From the NCBI GenBank assembly GCA_038200305.1, contig JBBPYD010000104.1:1-64000 (forward strand): 64,000 bases of DNA, read 5' to 3'. The notes beneath the pieces are model-generated. The model did not search any database and had not been told where the DNA came from. It worked only from the letters and a program-made list of their open reading frames with translations. The DNA is from JANXXV01 sp038200305 (GTDB lineage: Bacteria; Acidobacteriota; Terriglobia; Bryobacterales; Bryobacteraceae). The position numbers and the translations under genes are program-made. Positions 45,987-54,271 of this stretch are shown here, piece by piece (position 1 is the first letter of the stretch; each line of letters begins with the position of its first letter).

Positions 45987-47459
45987 ATGCCAGATCAATC
46001 CCACAAACCGGTAGAAACCCAGGAATCCAAGATTTCGCGGCGCGCAGCCCTTGGCTGCCTTGGAGCAGCCACACTTTCCACCACCAGCTTTTCCTCTCCG
46101 GCCGCATCCGGATCGAAACGAAACCTGCTGTTTATCGCGATTGACGATCTCAACGACTGGATCGGCTGCTTGAACGGTCATCCCGGCGTGATTACTCCAA
46201 ATCTCGACCGCCTCGCCGCGCGTGGCACGCTATTCACCAGCGCTCATTGCGCCGCACCCGTTTGCAACCCTTCACGCACAGCTCTGATGTACGGCAAGCG
46301 GCCATCCTCATCCGGCGTTTACACCAACGATCAGCCCCATCGCCGCTCGCCGTTGTTGCAGAATGCGGCTACACTACCGATGCACTTCATGCAGAACGGC
46401 TATCGCGCCGTGGGCGGAGGCAAGATTTTTCACGAGCGTTATCCCGACCCGCAGAGTTGGGACGATTACTATCCATCTAAGATGAATTGCAAACCGCCCG
46501 ATGCACAGCCCGATCACAAACCAATGAATGGCATGCCCGGCACAGCCAATTTCGACTGGGGTCCGCTTCAGGTTGCGGATCGGGAGATGGGCGACTACAA
46601 AGTGGTGGATTGGGCGTCTAGTGAGCTATCGAAGACGCAGCCGAAGCCGTTCGTTTTGGCTTGCGGCATTTGGAAGCCGCATCTTCCGTGGTACATCCCG
46701 CAAAAATACTTTGACATGTACCCAATCGATAAGATCAAGTTGCCCCTGGTGAAGGATGACGATCTTGACGACATCCCGCCCATAGGCCGCGAAATGGCTG
46801 TTACGAAGGCCAACGATCACGAACGCGTTTTGAAATACAAGCAATGGGAGACCGCGGTGCGGTCGTACCTGGCGGCGATCACCTTCGCCGACACGCAGGT
46901 CGGCCGTGTGCTCGACGCGCTCGATAATGGTCCGCACGCAAAGAATACGAATATCGTGCTGTGGAGCGATCACGGCTGGCACTTGGGCGAGAAGCTGCAC
47001 TGGCGCAAATTCACGCTTTGGGAGCGGTCCACGCGCAATGTGTTTATGGTGTCCGCGCCCGGCGTGACGAAACCTGGAACACGTTGTGACCGGACGGTCA
47101 GCCTGCTCGACATCTATCCCACGCTCATAGAGTTGTTCGGCTTGCCCCCGAAGGAAGGGCTGGAGGGCAACAATCTCATGCCGCTACTGAGAAATCCCGC
47201 CGCTGCGTGGGAGCACCCCGCGATCACTACGTATCCACGCGGCAATCATGCAATTCGCGACGCCCACTGGCGATACATCCGGTATCACGATGGCACCGAA
47301 GAGTTGTACGACCGCGATAAGGATCCGAACGAATGGACGAACATCGCAGGTCACCCCGATATGCGGAGCACGATACAGCGGCTGGCGCGCTTTTTACCGA
47401 AGTCGGACGCTCAGGATGTGGAGCGCGAGAAACCTACGGCGCACGGAGAGGCCGATTAG
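45987..47459 (+). CDS. Secreted type I sulfatase, iduronate-2-sulfatase-like
   Basis: This 490-residue sulfatase begins with a leader containing SKISRRAALGCLGAATL (twin Arg). LLFIAIDDLNDWIGCL at the metal site and the DDLNDW pattern are typical of the iduronate-2-sulfatase-like group. C93 in PVCNPSRTALMYG is the formylglycine site, and LWSDHGWHLGEKLHW is the later motif. It lies on the opposite strand from the eight-gene sulfatase operon, separated by decayed sequence, and may act on the same substrate. It ends 25 bp from the convergent ABM gene. Confidence 0.92.
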   Translation: MPDQSHKPVETQESKISRRAALGCLGAATLSTTSFSSPAASGSKRNLLFIAIDDLNDWIGCLNGHPGVITPNLDRLAARGTLFTSAHCAAPVCNPSRTALMYGKRPSSSGVYTNDQPHRRSPLLQNAATLPMHFMQNGYRAVGGGKIFHERYPDPQSWDDYYPSKMNCKPPDAQPDHKPMNGMPGTANFDWGPLQVADREMGDYKVVDWASSELSKTQPKPFVLACGIWKPHLPWYIPQKYFDMYPIDKIKLPLVKDDDLDDIPPIGREMAVTKANDHERVLKYKQWETAVRSYLAAITFADTQVGRVLDALDNGPHAKNTNIVLWSDHGWHLGEKLHWRKFTLWERSTRNVFMVSAPGVTKPGTRCDRTVSLLDIYPTLIELFGLPPKEGLEGNNLMPLLRNPAAAWEHPAITTYPRGNHAIRDAHWRYIRYHDGTEELYDRDKDPNEWTNIAGHPDMRSTIQRLARFLPKSDAQDVEREKPTAHGEAD

Positions 47460-47484
47460 AGATCCAAAGGAGGGCGAGCCGACG

Positions 47485-47787
47485 TTACCCTTTCAGCTTG
47501 GCGGCCAAAACGTCCAGTTTCTCGATAACGGGAGGTTGAGCCAGTAGCTCGGGTGCCTTTTCCATTAGCGCCGCGGCGATCGGGCCTGAGAGATGCGCTT
47601 GCCGCCCCGTCTCGTCTGGAAACACGTCAAAGATCCCAAATGTGGATGGTCCCATGCGGACCGCAAACCACGCCGCGGTGGCGGGCTCTTTTTCCGCCAA
47701 TGGCAGTGCGCCACTCAAGAAATTGGCGACCTCGTCCTCTTTCCCCGGCTTCGCTTCCAATCTAACGAGTATACCCAGTTTGACCAT
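47485..47787 (-). CDS. Antibiotic-biosynthesis-monooxygenase (ABM) domain protein
   Basis: This 100-residue single-domain protein of the ferredoxin-like ABM fold contains LGILVRLEAKPGKEDEVANF at the start, TAAWFAVRMGPSTFGIFDVF in the middle and HLSGPIAAALMEKAPELLA. Small ABM proteins oxidise quinols or degrade heme, or act as dimeric sensors. YgiN-type quinol monooxygenase is a reasonable comparison, but the substrate is unknown. It stands alone, convergent with the fifth sulfatase. Confidence 0.85.
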   Translation of the reverse strand: MVKLGILVRLEAKPGKEDEVANFLSGALPLAEKEPATAAWFAVRMGPSTFGIFDVFPDETGRQAHLSGPIAAALMEKAPELLAQPPVIEKLDVLAAKLKG

Positions 47788-47864
47788 TGTTCCTCCGTGC
47801 TGCCGAGTATGATGCAGGTTGCCGGAATATGTTTCCCAGGGAAGGTCCCAACCGTGTAATTTAA

Positions 47865-48239
47865 CTAATGGATTGTATCTGCGCTCTGCCGCAAGAGGCG
47901 GTTGGCGGCACGGGAAACCAGCCGTCTCGGATCGAGCAAGTGCTGCGGCCGAAATGCCCGCTGGGACCAGCGAAAACCAGGCTCGAATTCAACGCCTAAA
48001 AAATATCCTATCTCCCGATAGATACAGTAGCGGACCTTGCCTTGAAGTTCCCCTTTGGGGTAGCTGATTTGTAACGTTGTTTGAAGCGGAATCGGGCTAT
48101 CCACTTGAACACAGGCGCCCGAGAGCGATATATCTTCTAAATTTGCGACGGCGCGGCGCACTCTCCCATTCTTGTCCTTCCATCGGACATCTACCAGGTC
48201 TGCGCATAACATCCGCGTTTCCACTCGGCGGTTCTGCAT
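47865..48239 (-). CDS. PilZ-domain cyclic-di-GMP-binding protein
   Basis: This 124-residue protein consists of one PilZ domain. The R-x-x-x-R motif is R5-V-E-T-R9, and the D-x-S-x-x-G motif is D36-I-S-L-S-G41, so both cyclic-di-GMP contacts are present. The following strands (KGELQGKVRYCIYREIGYFL) are typical. It would sense c-di-GMP and act on a partner protein. The C-terminal 30 residues are basic (RRLVSRAANRLLRQ). It is divergent from the membrane-protein gene at 48353, and the 113 bp between probably hold both promoters. Confidence 0.85.
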   Translation of the reverse strand: MQNRRVETRMLCADLVDVRWKDKNGRVRRAVANLEDISLSGACVQVDSPIPLQTTLQISYPKGELQGKVRYCIYREIGYFLGVEFEPGFRWSQRAFRPQHLLDPRRLVSRAANRLLRQSADTIH

Positions 48240-48352
48240 CTGTTTCTACTATCGGCGAGACGCTGCAAAAGGATTAGCAAAGTTCAGATCCGAATCACCT
48301 TACGACCATTGTAAGAAAACTGACCCGAGAAATGGTACTACTAGCACATTGC

Positions 48353-48952
48353 ATGAAACGCTCAACCGTATTTTCCTTTCTGGTGGCGGTGATTGGATTT
48401 GGGATCTTGGTTCCGTGGTGGAAGGGAATTGATTTTCTGGACACTAGTATTATCCTGGCGTCCAGCTCGGCCTCTCTTGTTTTTGCCGCCCCCATGATTG
48501 CGTCAAGTTTCAGTGAAGAGCACGTAAGTCACCAAATCTTCCGTGTTGTTGGGTTCGTTTGGGTGATGGCGTTTCTGATCCTGGTAAACGGAATTGCCAC
48601 AGTCAACATACGGCACTGGCGGGGACACTTGCTGCTGCCGCCCTGGAGTATTTTAGGCTCCGCTCTGCTGCTGAATTTTTGCGGAGCAATTTTCCTGGCT
48701 GTGCTGACCGCAGCAGTCGCGTTGCGGACCAGGAAGCCCGCAGTGGGCGTCCGGACTGCCCGGATCGGATTCTTCGCGCTTCTTGGGATACTGGTCTTTC
48801 TGGCTCGCTATTCGCCTGGGAACGTGCGCTCGCGATTCAATGAGATGATGACGGCGGAAGGGACTACACGTATCGTGCTGATGGCGTCCGCGGCACTGGC
48901 AGGGTTGAGCGCTCTGCTATGGACACGAATAGCGCGCCGGGCACCACGATGA
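48353..48952 (+). CDS. Integral membrane protein of unknown function
   Basis: The 199-residue protein has about six hydrophobic helices (for example FSFLVAVIGFGILVPWW, FVWVMAFLILVNGIA, IGFFALLGILVFLA) and short charged loops. No catalytic motif or known family was recognised. An earlier in-frame ATG at 48332 would add seven residues. The stop overlaps the start of the arginase-family gene (ATGA), so the two are co-transcribed. Confidence 0.6.
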   Translation: MKRSTVFSFLVAVIGFGILVPWWKGIDFLDTSIILASSSASLVFAAPMIASSFSEEHVSHQIFRVVGFVWVMAFLILVNGIATVNIRHWRGHLLLPPWSILGSALLLNFCGAIFLAVLTAAVALRTRKPAVGVRTARIGFFALLGILVFLARYSPGNVRSRFNEMMTAEGTTRIVLMASAALAGLSALLWTRIARRAPR

Positions 48953-49725
48953 AAATACACCTCATCTCCGTTCCCTATCACATGGGGCGGAAAGACGTGG
49001 AGGTGGGATTGGGCCCGGCGCGATACCTGGAAAGCGGGCTGGGTTCGCTGTTGCGGGCGGCTGGACACGCCTTGACGCTGGTTCCACTTGAGCTTGGGGC
49101 CTCGGCACAAATCGAACGCGTCCATGCCGCCGTTACCAGTGCAACGGCGGCGGCCACGGCTTCCGGTGCGTTTCCGTTCATCGTGGCCGGAAACTGCAAC
49201 TCCTGCCTGGGCGCCCTGCCCGGATTAAAACTGTCCGGACTGGGAATCGTATGGTTCGACGCGCACGGAGATTTCCATAATCGGGAGACGAGCATCAGCG
49301 GAAATCTGGATGGGATGGCGCTGGGGCTGGCGACAGCACAATTTGTTCCGGAATCCCGGACGGCGCTGGTGGGAGTACGGGACCTAGATCCAGGGGAGCG
49401 CGAGCGTGTCGCTGCGTCCCGGATGCGTGTCATTCCGCCCTCCGGCGCGTTCAGCGATCTCGATTTGACGAATCTGCCGGCGGCAGAGCGGGTGTATCTA
49501 CATGTTGACATCGACGTGGTGGATGCGGCCGTGAATCCGGGCGTCAACTTCCGGGGGCCGGGTGGGATTTCCTATCGGCAGCTTGAGTCTGCGATACAAG
49601 TTGTTGGGGCACGATATCCGCTGGCCGCATTCGCGCTCACCAATTACAACCCGAATCGCGATGTCGATAATAAAACCCGCGATATGGGATTGCGGGCCGC
49701 TCGCTGGATCGGCGGTATGATGTAG
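48949..49725 (+). CDS. Arginase/agmatinase-family protein with altered metal site
   Basis: The 258-residue protein follows the ureohydrolase plan. An early motif, AGNCNSCLG, stands where family members have G-G-D-H-S. WFDAHGDFHN carries the D-A-H-x-D pattern, and LHVDIDVVDAAVNPG carries D-x-D-x-x-D. The first Mn-binding His is therefore replaced by Asn, and the Asp before it by Cys, which would remove a ligand of one metal. The protein may use one metal or another substrate. The ATG at 48949 overlaps the membrane-protein stop. An earlier ATG at 48919 is less likely. The heptose-kinase-like gene follows after 24 bp. Confidence 0.78.
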   Translation: MKIHLISVPYHMGRKDVEVGLGPARYLESGLGSLLRAAGHALTLVPLELGASAQIERVHAAVTSATAAATASGAFPFIVAGNCNSCLGALPGLKLSGLGIVWFDAHGDFHNRETSISGNLDGMALGLATAQFVPESRTALVGVRDLDPGERERVAASRMRVIPPSGAFSDLDLTNLPAAERVYLHVDIDVVDAAVNPGVNFRGPGGISYRQLESAIQVVGARYPLAAFALTNYNPNRDVDNKTRDMGLRAARWIGGMM

Positions 49726-49749
49726 TTCGCGTTTGCATCTCCCCTAAAT

Positions 49750-50760
49750 ATGAAAATTACCGCTAAATCGCCGTGCCGGGTTGACCTGGCGGGCGGCACT
49801 CTCGACATCTGGCCGCTGTACTTATATCACTCGAATGCTGTCACGGTGAATTTTGCCGTGGACCGCTATACCTCTTGCACATTGGTGACGCGGAACGACG
49901 GGAAGATTGTGCTGCGCTCGGCGGACCAGCGCGGGGAGGAAACGTTCGAATCCTTCGATGCGTTCCGGGCGGCTTCGAAATACAAGCTGCCACTGCTGGC
50001 CTATGTGCTTCGCTTTTTTGAACCGGAAGGCGGCATTGAGCTAAGCACCGACTCTGAAGCGCCGTCGGGAGCCGGCATTTCGGGGTCGTCTTCCCTGATC
50101 ATCACGATCTGTAGCGCGCTGAATAAACTCAAAGGCACCGGCTACAACATTGAGAAGGTCCGTGAGATTGCGCAGAACGTGGAAGCGCAGATCATTCGCG
50201 TGCCCACGGGGTGTCAGGACTATTATCCGGCGATGTATGGCGGCGTGAACGCGATTGAGTTGACGGCGGCTGGCATCGTCCGCAAAGCGATTCCGGTGGA
50301 CCTTGCGGATCTGAATGAGCGCATTGTGCTGGCCTACACGGGAGAACCGCGCAATTCGGGAATCAATAACTGGGAAGTGACCAAGGCGCACATCAACGGG
50401 GATCGGGCGGTGCAGCGCAACTTCGATAGGATCGCGGCCATTGCGGCGGGCATGCGCTCGGCTCTGGAGAAGGCGGATTGGACGGAAGCAGCGAGGCTGT
50501 TGCGCGAAGAGTGGACCAACAGAAAGAAGAATGCTCCGGGAATCTCGACTCCATTGATCGACAGACTGATTGAGACCACGCGCAAAGCGGGCGCGAAGGG
50601 CGCGAAAGTGTGCGGGGCGGGCGGAGGTGGCTGCGTATTCTTTCTGGTGGAACACGGAGCCAAGGACCGCGTCTCACGATTGATAGTGGAAGCGGGTGGG
50701 CAGGTTCTGCCGGTGCAAGTTGCGCCGCAGGGAGTGCGGGTCAAGGCGCTCGCCCAATAA
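49750..50760 (+). CDS. GHMP kinase, D-glycero-alpha-D-manno-heptose-7-phosphate kinase-like
   Basis: This 336-residue cytoplasmic sugar kinase belongs to the GHMP superfamily. The N-terminal substrate motif is AKSPCRVDLAGGTLDIWP, the ATP loop is APSGAGISGSSSLI, and the C-terminal motif 3 is KVCGAGGGGCVFFLV. R-V-D-L-A-G-G-x-x-D with this length is typical of HddA, which makes heptose 1,7-bisphosphate for GDP-heptose synthesis; galactokinase-like or fucokinase-like relatives are alternatives. It sits in the rightward cluster between the arginase-family and CPBP genes. An RfaE/HldE-type heptose kinase is encoded 2.5 kb further on. Confidence 0.82.
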   Translation: MKITAKSPCRVDLAGGTLDIWPLYLYHSNAVTVNFAVDRYTSCTLVTRNDGKIVLRSADQRGEETFESFDAFRAASKYKLPLLAYVLRFFEPEGGIELSTDSEAPSGAGISGSSSLIITICSALNKLKGTGYNIEKVREIAQNVEAQIIRVPTGCQDYYPAMYGGVNAIELTAAGIVRKAIPVDLADLNERIVLAYTGEPRNSGINNWEVTKAHINGDRAVQRNFDRIAAIAAGMRSALEKADWTEAARLLREEWTNRKKNAPGISTPLIDRLIETTRKAGAKGAKVCGAGGGGCVFFLVEHGAKDRVSRLIVEAGGQVLPVQVAPQGVRVKALAQ

Positions 50761-50770
50761 GATTCAAGGC

Positions 50771-51634
50771 ATGGAAGTCACACTACCGAGCGACAAACTG
50801 GGGCTCGTGCTGAAGGTGGGGCTGTATGTGTTTCTCGCGATCCTGGGATTGATGTTCTTCCCGATCGGCTTGAATTATGCCGCCGGCTACCTGATCGGCT
50901 CCGCCTTGGGAACATTCGCCGCGGCGGCGGTGGCGAACGCGGTTTCGCTTCGAATTTTTGAACGCGGCCGTCTCGCCGATATTGGAATGAACTGGCATCC
51001 AGGGGCGGCGCGCAATCTGGGGCTTGGGGTGTTGGGAGGAATCGGCGCTGCAGCGATTGTGCTGGTAGGACCGTTGATTGCCGGGATCGCGCAGTTGGAG
51101 AAGGCTCCGGACCAGCCCGCCAATTTCGGAAGCTTCGTTTTCGTCACGTTGATTCTGCTGTTCGGCGCGGTGGGAGAAGAGATGTTGTTCCGCGGTTATG
51201 GCTTTCAGGTGCTGTTGGGTGGGCTGGGCCGCTTTGCGACGATTCTTCCAGTAAGCGTGCTATTTGGTTTGGCGCACCTGAGCAACAAAAATGTATCGGT
51301 GCTGGGCATTGTGAATACGATGGGCTTCGCCGTGGTGCTGGGATATGCGTTCCTTCGCAGCGGCGATTTATGGCTGCCGATTGGAATTCATTTTGGCTGG
51401 AATTGGACCCTGCCGCTGTTTGGCGAGAACTTGAGCGGGTTTACAATGGGGATGACAGGAGTCACGATGCACTGGAACGTGGCGGACATCTGGAGCGGGG
51501 GAAGTTACGGTCCGGAGGCTAGTCTGCTGACGTGCGGAGTGGTGATCGCGCTGCTGGTTTATCTAGTGAAGGCCCCGGTACAAAGCCAGGAGCCGTTCCT
51601 GGTTCCGGCTTCGGCGGAGGACGTTCTTCCATGA
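50771..51634 (+). CDS. CPBP-family intramembrane metalloprotease
   Basis: This 287-residue membrane protein has about eight helices and the conserved motifs of CPBP (Rce1/Abi-type) proteases. They are E136-E137 with R141 in GEEMLFRGYGF, H169 in LFGLAHLSN, and H207 with N211 in IHFGWNW. Members cleave prenylated or other peptides within the membrane or serve as bacteriocin-immunity proteins. It starts 10 bp after the GHMP kinase stop; an upstream frame extends to 50696, but ATG 50771 is the family-like start. Its stop overlaps the next gene (ATGA). Confidence 0.88.
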   Translation: MEVTLPSDKLGLVLKVGLYVFLAILGLMFFPIGLNYAAGYLIGSALGTFAAAAVANAVSLRIFERGRLADIGMNWHPGAARNLGLGVLGGIGAAAIVLVGPLIAGIAQLEKAPDQPANFGSFVFVTLILLFGAVGEEMLFRGYGFQVLLGGLGRFATILPVSVLFGLAHLSNKNVSVLGIVNTMGFAVVLGYAFLRSGDLWLPIGIHFGWNWTLPLFGENLSGFTMGMTGVTMHWNVADIWSGGSYGPEASLLTCGVVIALLVYLVKAPVQSQEPFLVPASAEDVLP

Positions 51635-52419
51635 AACTTCCGGCTTTTCTGGTGATCCCTCTGCTTGCAGGGCCGCTTATGGCCGACTCGGCTACCAAGC
51701 TGACCTTCGATCAGCGCGTGGAGATTGTACGCGGGTTGATGGCGGAGTATGCGACGGTGAAGACCTTTCTTCCACGCTCTAAGAAGCCCTTGCTGTTTGA
51801 GAGCACGGGAACTTACGACAAGAAGAAGTGGGATGAAATCGGGAAAGAGCTTGGGCCGGCGGCGCGCGTTGGCGATCTGGTGCAGATCACGAAAGTGACG
51901 CTGGAAGACGAGAAGATTCTGCTGGAAATCAATGGCGGCATGAAGGGCAAGAAGAAGTGGTACGAGAACGTGGAAGTGGGCATGGGGAACCGCACAACAC
52001 CGATTGGACAACAGAACACGAATGCACCGGGCGGCACTTACGTATCACTGGAGTTTGGGAAGCCGGTTCCACCGATGCAGGCGGTCGATATCAAGAAGAT
52101 GCTGGCACCGATTCTCGATTTCGATAAGCACAGTGCGTCTGAACAGGCAATGGTCTCCCTGCCGCCGGAGGTGCAAAAGGCCGTGAAGGAGAATCGTGCC
52201 ATTGAGGGCATGGATCACGATCAGGTTTTGATGGCGTTGGGAAAACCTCGAACGAAATCGCGCGAGACGAAAGACGGGGATGAACTGGAGGACTGGATTT
52301 ACGGGAATGCTCCAGGGAAGATCGTTTTCGTCACTTTTAATGGGAATAAGGTCGTGAAGGTGAAAGAGACGTACGCCGGGCTTGGTGGGCAGGTATCGGC
52401 ACCGCTGCCGGTGCAGTAG
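51631..52419 (+). CDS. Exported protein of unknown function
   Basis: The 262-residue protein has a clear signal peptide (MKLPAFLVIPLLAGPLMADS). A mixed domain follows, with KKWDEIGKELGPAARVGDLV and LLEINGGMKGKKKWYENVEV. The C-terminal ENRAIEGMDHDQVLMALGKP and IYGNAPGKIVFVTFNGNKVV resemble the SmpA/BamE-like beta-hairpin seen in outer-membrane assembly or inhibitor proteins. No firm family assignment was possible. The ATG overlaps the CPBP stop, so it is translated with it. Confidence 0.7.
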   Translation: MKLPAFLVIPLLAGPLMADSATKLTFDQRVEIVRGLMAEYATVKTFLPRSKKPLLFESTGTYDKKKWDEIGKELGPAARVGDLVQITKVTLEDEKILLEINGGMKGKKKWYENVEVGMGNRTTPIGQQNTNAPGGTYVSLEFGKPVPPMQAVDIKKMLAPILDFDKHSASEQAMVSLPPEVQKAVKENRAIEGMDHDQVLMALGKPRTKSRETKDGDELEDWIYGNAPGKIVFVTFNGNKVVKVKETYAGLGGQVSAPLPVQ

Positions 52420-52459
52420 CAACGTCCCGGGAAAAGCGAATTTTCTTTAAAGCGCCGCT

Positions 52460-52723
52460 TCACTCGTCCTTGTAGCTTTTGACGTCGTTCATCGTGAGGC
52501 CGCATTCCGCCACGACTTGCTCGAAGGGAATACCTTCGGGATTCCTCTCGAACCACTCACCGGATTCGGCGACCGCCTGACGGTCTCCCCCGGTCAACGG
52601 GTCCTCACCGGAATTCATGGGATCGGTCAAGACTTCCAGCAGATGAACGACAGCCGAGAGCTGGCCAGTATCGAGTTTGTCGAGCAACTGGTGGGCGTGC
52701 TGCTTATCAATGGCGAGATCCAT
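52460..52723 (-). CDS. Orphan antitoxin-like protein
   Basis: The 87-residue acidic protein opens MDLAIDKQHAHQLLDKLDTG and QLSAVVHLLEVLTDP, and ends FEQVVAECGLTMNDVKSYK. This pattern is shared with small antitoxins that precede RelE-like toxins. Just after its stop, a GTG overlapping as GTGA begins VKRRFKENSLF, which fits the place of a toxin start but runs into the neighbouring gene, so the toxin is missing. Function as an antitoxin is inferred. It lies divergent from the hicBA remnant. Confidence 0.6.
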   Translation of the reverse strand: MDLAIDKQHAHQLLDKLDTGQLSAVVHLLEVLTDPMNSGEDPLTGGDRQAVAESGEWFERNPEGIPFEQVVAECGLTMNDVKSYKDE

Positions 52724-52821
52724 GAGTGCGGCATCCTCCCGATTCTATTATCCCGCTCTTCTGTCGCGGCGCAGTGATGGCGACCAAAAGATTAATCAGC
52801 CCTTTACTCTATTTTATGGGC

Positions 52822-52969
52822 ATGGAGTTAATTTTTGAAGTTCGCGACGCGGACGAAGGTGGCTATAGCGCCCATGCTCTGGGCCACCTCGAAGACAGCC
52901 CCGGTGCGTCCCCGCTTGGTTCAACTACACTACGTAAGAGACGAACTGATCCCGGTCGAAGCCGCATGA
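52822..52969 (+). pseudogene. HicB-type antitoxin remnant, internally deleted
   Basis: MELIFEVRDADEGGYSAHAL followed by GH is the normal start of a HicB-like protein. The end PRLVQLHYVRDELIPVEAA, in another frame, is the normal C-terminus, with its TGA overlapping the hicA ATG. Between them about 25 residues are missing and the frame shifts once. A functional HicB partial-RNase-H fold is unlikely. Confidence 0.65.
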
Positions 52970-53172
52970 AGTCGCCGCGAGGCGTATCCGCTGATCGTCT
53001 GATCCGCTCACTGGAGGGGTCTTGGCTACAGCGTGATCCGTCAAAAATGGAAAGCCATGTCAGACTCTGGCATGACGGTCCTCCGGCCCATACGATCACG
53101 GTCCCGCTGCACAACCCGCTGAAGACCGGTACGCTTCACGGTATCTTCTCCGAGATTACGCGCAGTGCTTGA
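52966..53172 (+). pseudogene. HicA-type toxin remnant with paired frameshifts
   Basis: The frame from ATG 52966 reads MKSPRGVSADRLIRSLEG. The expected LGYSVIRQK is present only in another frame, after which the original frame resumes with SHVRLWHDGPPAHTITVPLH and KTGTLHGIFSEI. This is a HicA mRNA interferase with two compensating frameshifts between about 53020 and 53055 and a slightly short end. The catalytic His region is retained, but the altered middle makes activity doubtful. The antitoxin remnant lies directly upstream (ATGA). Confidence 0.65.
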
Positions 53173-53218
53173 ATGAACCGAACCGGCAACCAGTGCCGTT
53201 ACGAGAACGGCGCTGTCA

Positions 53219-54229
53219 TCATATCCCCGGTTCAGCTTCAAAACTCGCGATCAATTCCTGCTTATTGGCCGTCGCGGTTCCCACCTTGGCAATCACGATG
53301 CCGCTGGCGTGATTGGCGATCTGGGCGGCTTGCACCGGATCGGCGCCGGCACTCAGGGCGAGTGTTAGAAACGCCATCGCGGTATCTCCCGCGCCGCAAA
53401 CATCGAAGATTTCGCGCGCCCGGGTAGGCGTGTGATAAGGCGGCTGATCGCGGCGCAACAGCAGTGTGCCCTGCTCGCTTAACGTGATCATCAACAACCT
53501 GGTGTCCCAATTTTCGAGCAACACATTTGCCGCATCGAGCAGGCGGATGTCGTTCTCTACCGGGTCAACGGGACTGCTGATAGGGTGTCCCGCCGCCCGG
53601 AAGGCTTCTTCGCGATTGGGCTTGATCGCGGTGACGTTCTTCCATTGCAGAGGATTTGACGGATGGGGATCGGCGGTAACGATTGCGTTGGTTTTGCCAG
53701 CGAGCAATGCAACGTGATCGGCGATCTCCTGAGTGAGATAACCCTTCGCGTAATCGCAGAGGATCACGGCATCCACACCGGGGACCAGCCGGTTCAGCAG
53801 TTCCTTCGCGGCGGCGGCGTGGGCGGGGCCGGCCTGCTCAGATCCTTCGCGATCAACGCGGACGACTTGTTGGTTTCGGGCGATGATGCGGGTTTTTACA
53901 GTGGTCTGGCGGGTGGGGGACAGTTGCACGCCCTCAACCCCAATTCCGGTGGACTTCAGCAGATCGATAAGCCGTTCTCCATACTGATCCTGGCCAACGA
54001 GACCCATCATTTTCACGCCGGCTCCAATCTCCCGCAGATTACGCGCGACGTTGGCGGCGCCGCCTGGGAAGTAAGATTCCGAAGTAACCTGAACGACGGG
54101 AACCGGGGCTTCAGGCGAGATACGGCTGACTTTACCCCAAAGGAACTCATCGAGCATGATGTCGCCGATGACAAGAACTTTCTGCTTGCAGAAGCGGCCA
54201 ATAATTTCGAGAATGTCCGGCCGATTCAT
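53219..54229 (-). CDS. RfaE/HldE-type (domain I) PfkB-family kinase
   Basis: This 336-residue PfkB-fold sugar kinase opens KVLVIGDIMLDEFLWGKVSR, followed by EAPVPVV, FPGGAANVARNLREIG and GEREIFDVCGAGDTAMAFL-like C-terminal motifs with the catalytic Asp in CGAGDTA. This matches domain I of HldE/RfaE, which phosphorylates D-glycero-D-manno-heptose 7-phosphate at C1 for ADP-heptose synthesis. The adenylyltransferase domain is absent, so it corresponds to HldA alone. The frame is open to 54325, but ATG 54229 (MNRPDILEII) is the family-like start. It is divergent from the amidohydrolase gene with a 42-bp gap. Confidence 0.88.
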   Translation of the reverse strand: MNRPDILEIIGRFCKQKVLVIGDIMLDEFLWGKVSRISPEAPVPVVQVTSESYFPGGAANVARNLREIGAGVKMMGLVGQDQYGERLIDLLKSTGIGVEGVQLSPTRQTTVKTRIIARNQQVVRVDREGSEQAGPAHAAAAKELLNRLVPGVDAVILCDYAKGYLTQEIADHVALLAGKTNAIVTADPHPSNPLQWKNVTAIKPNREEAFRAAGHPISSPVDPVENDIRLLDAANVLLENWDTRLLMITLSEQGTLLLRRDQPPYHTPTRAREIFDVCGAGDTAMAFLTLALSAGADPVQAAQIANHASGIVIAKVGTATANKQELIASFEAEPGI

Positions 54230-54271
54230 TCCGGGAAATCGATTTGATATGCTTCGGCGGAGATCAATTGA

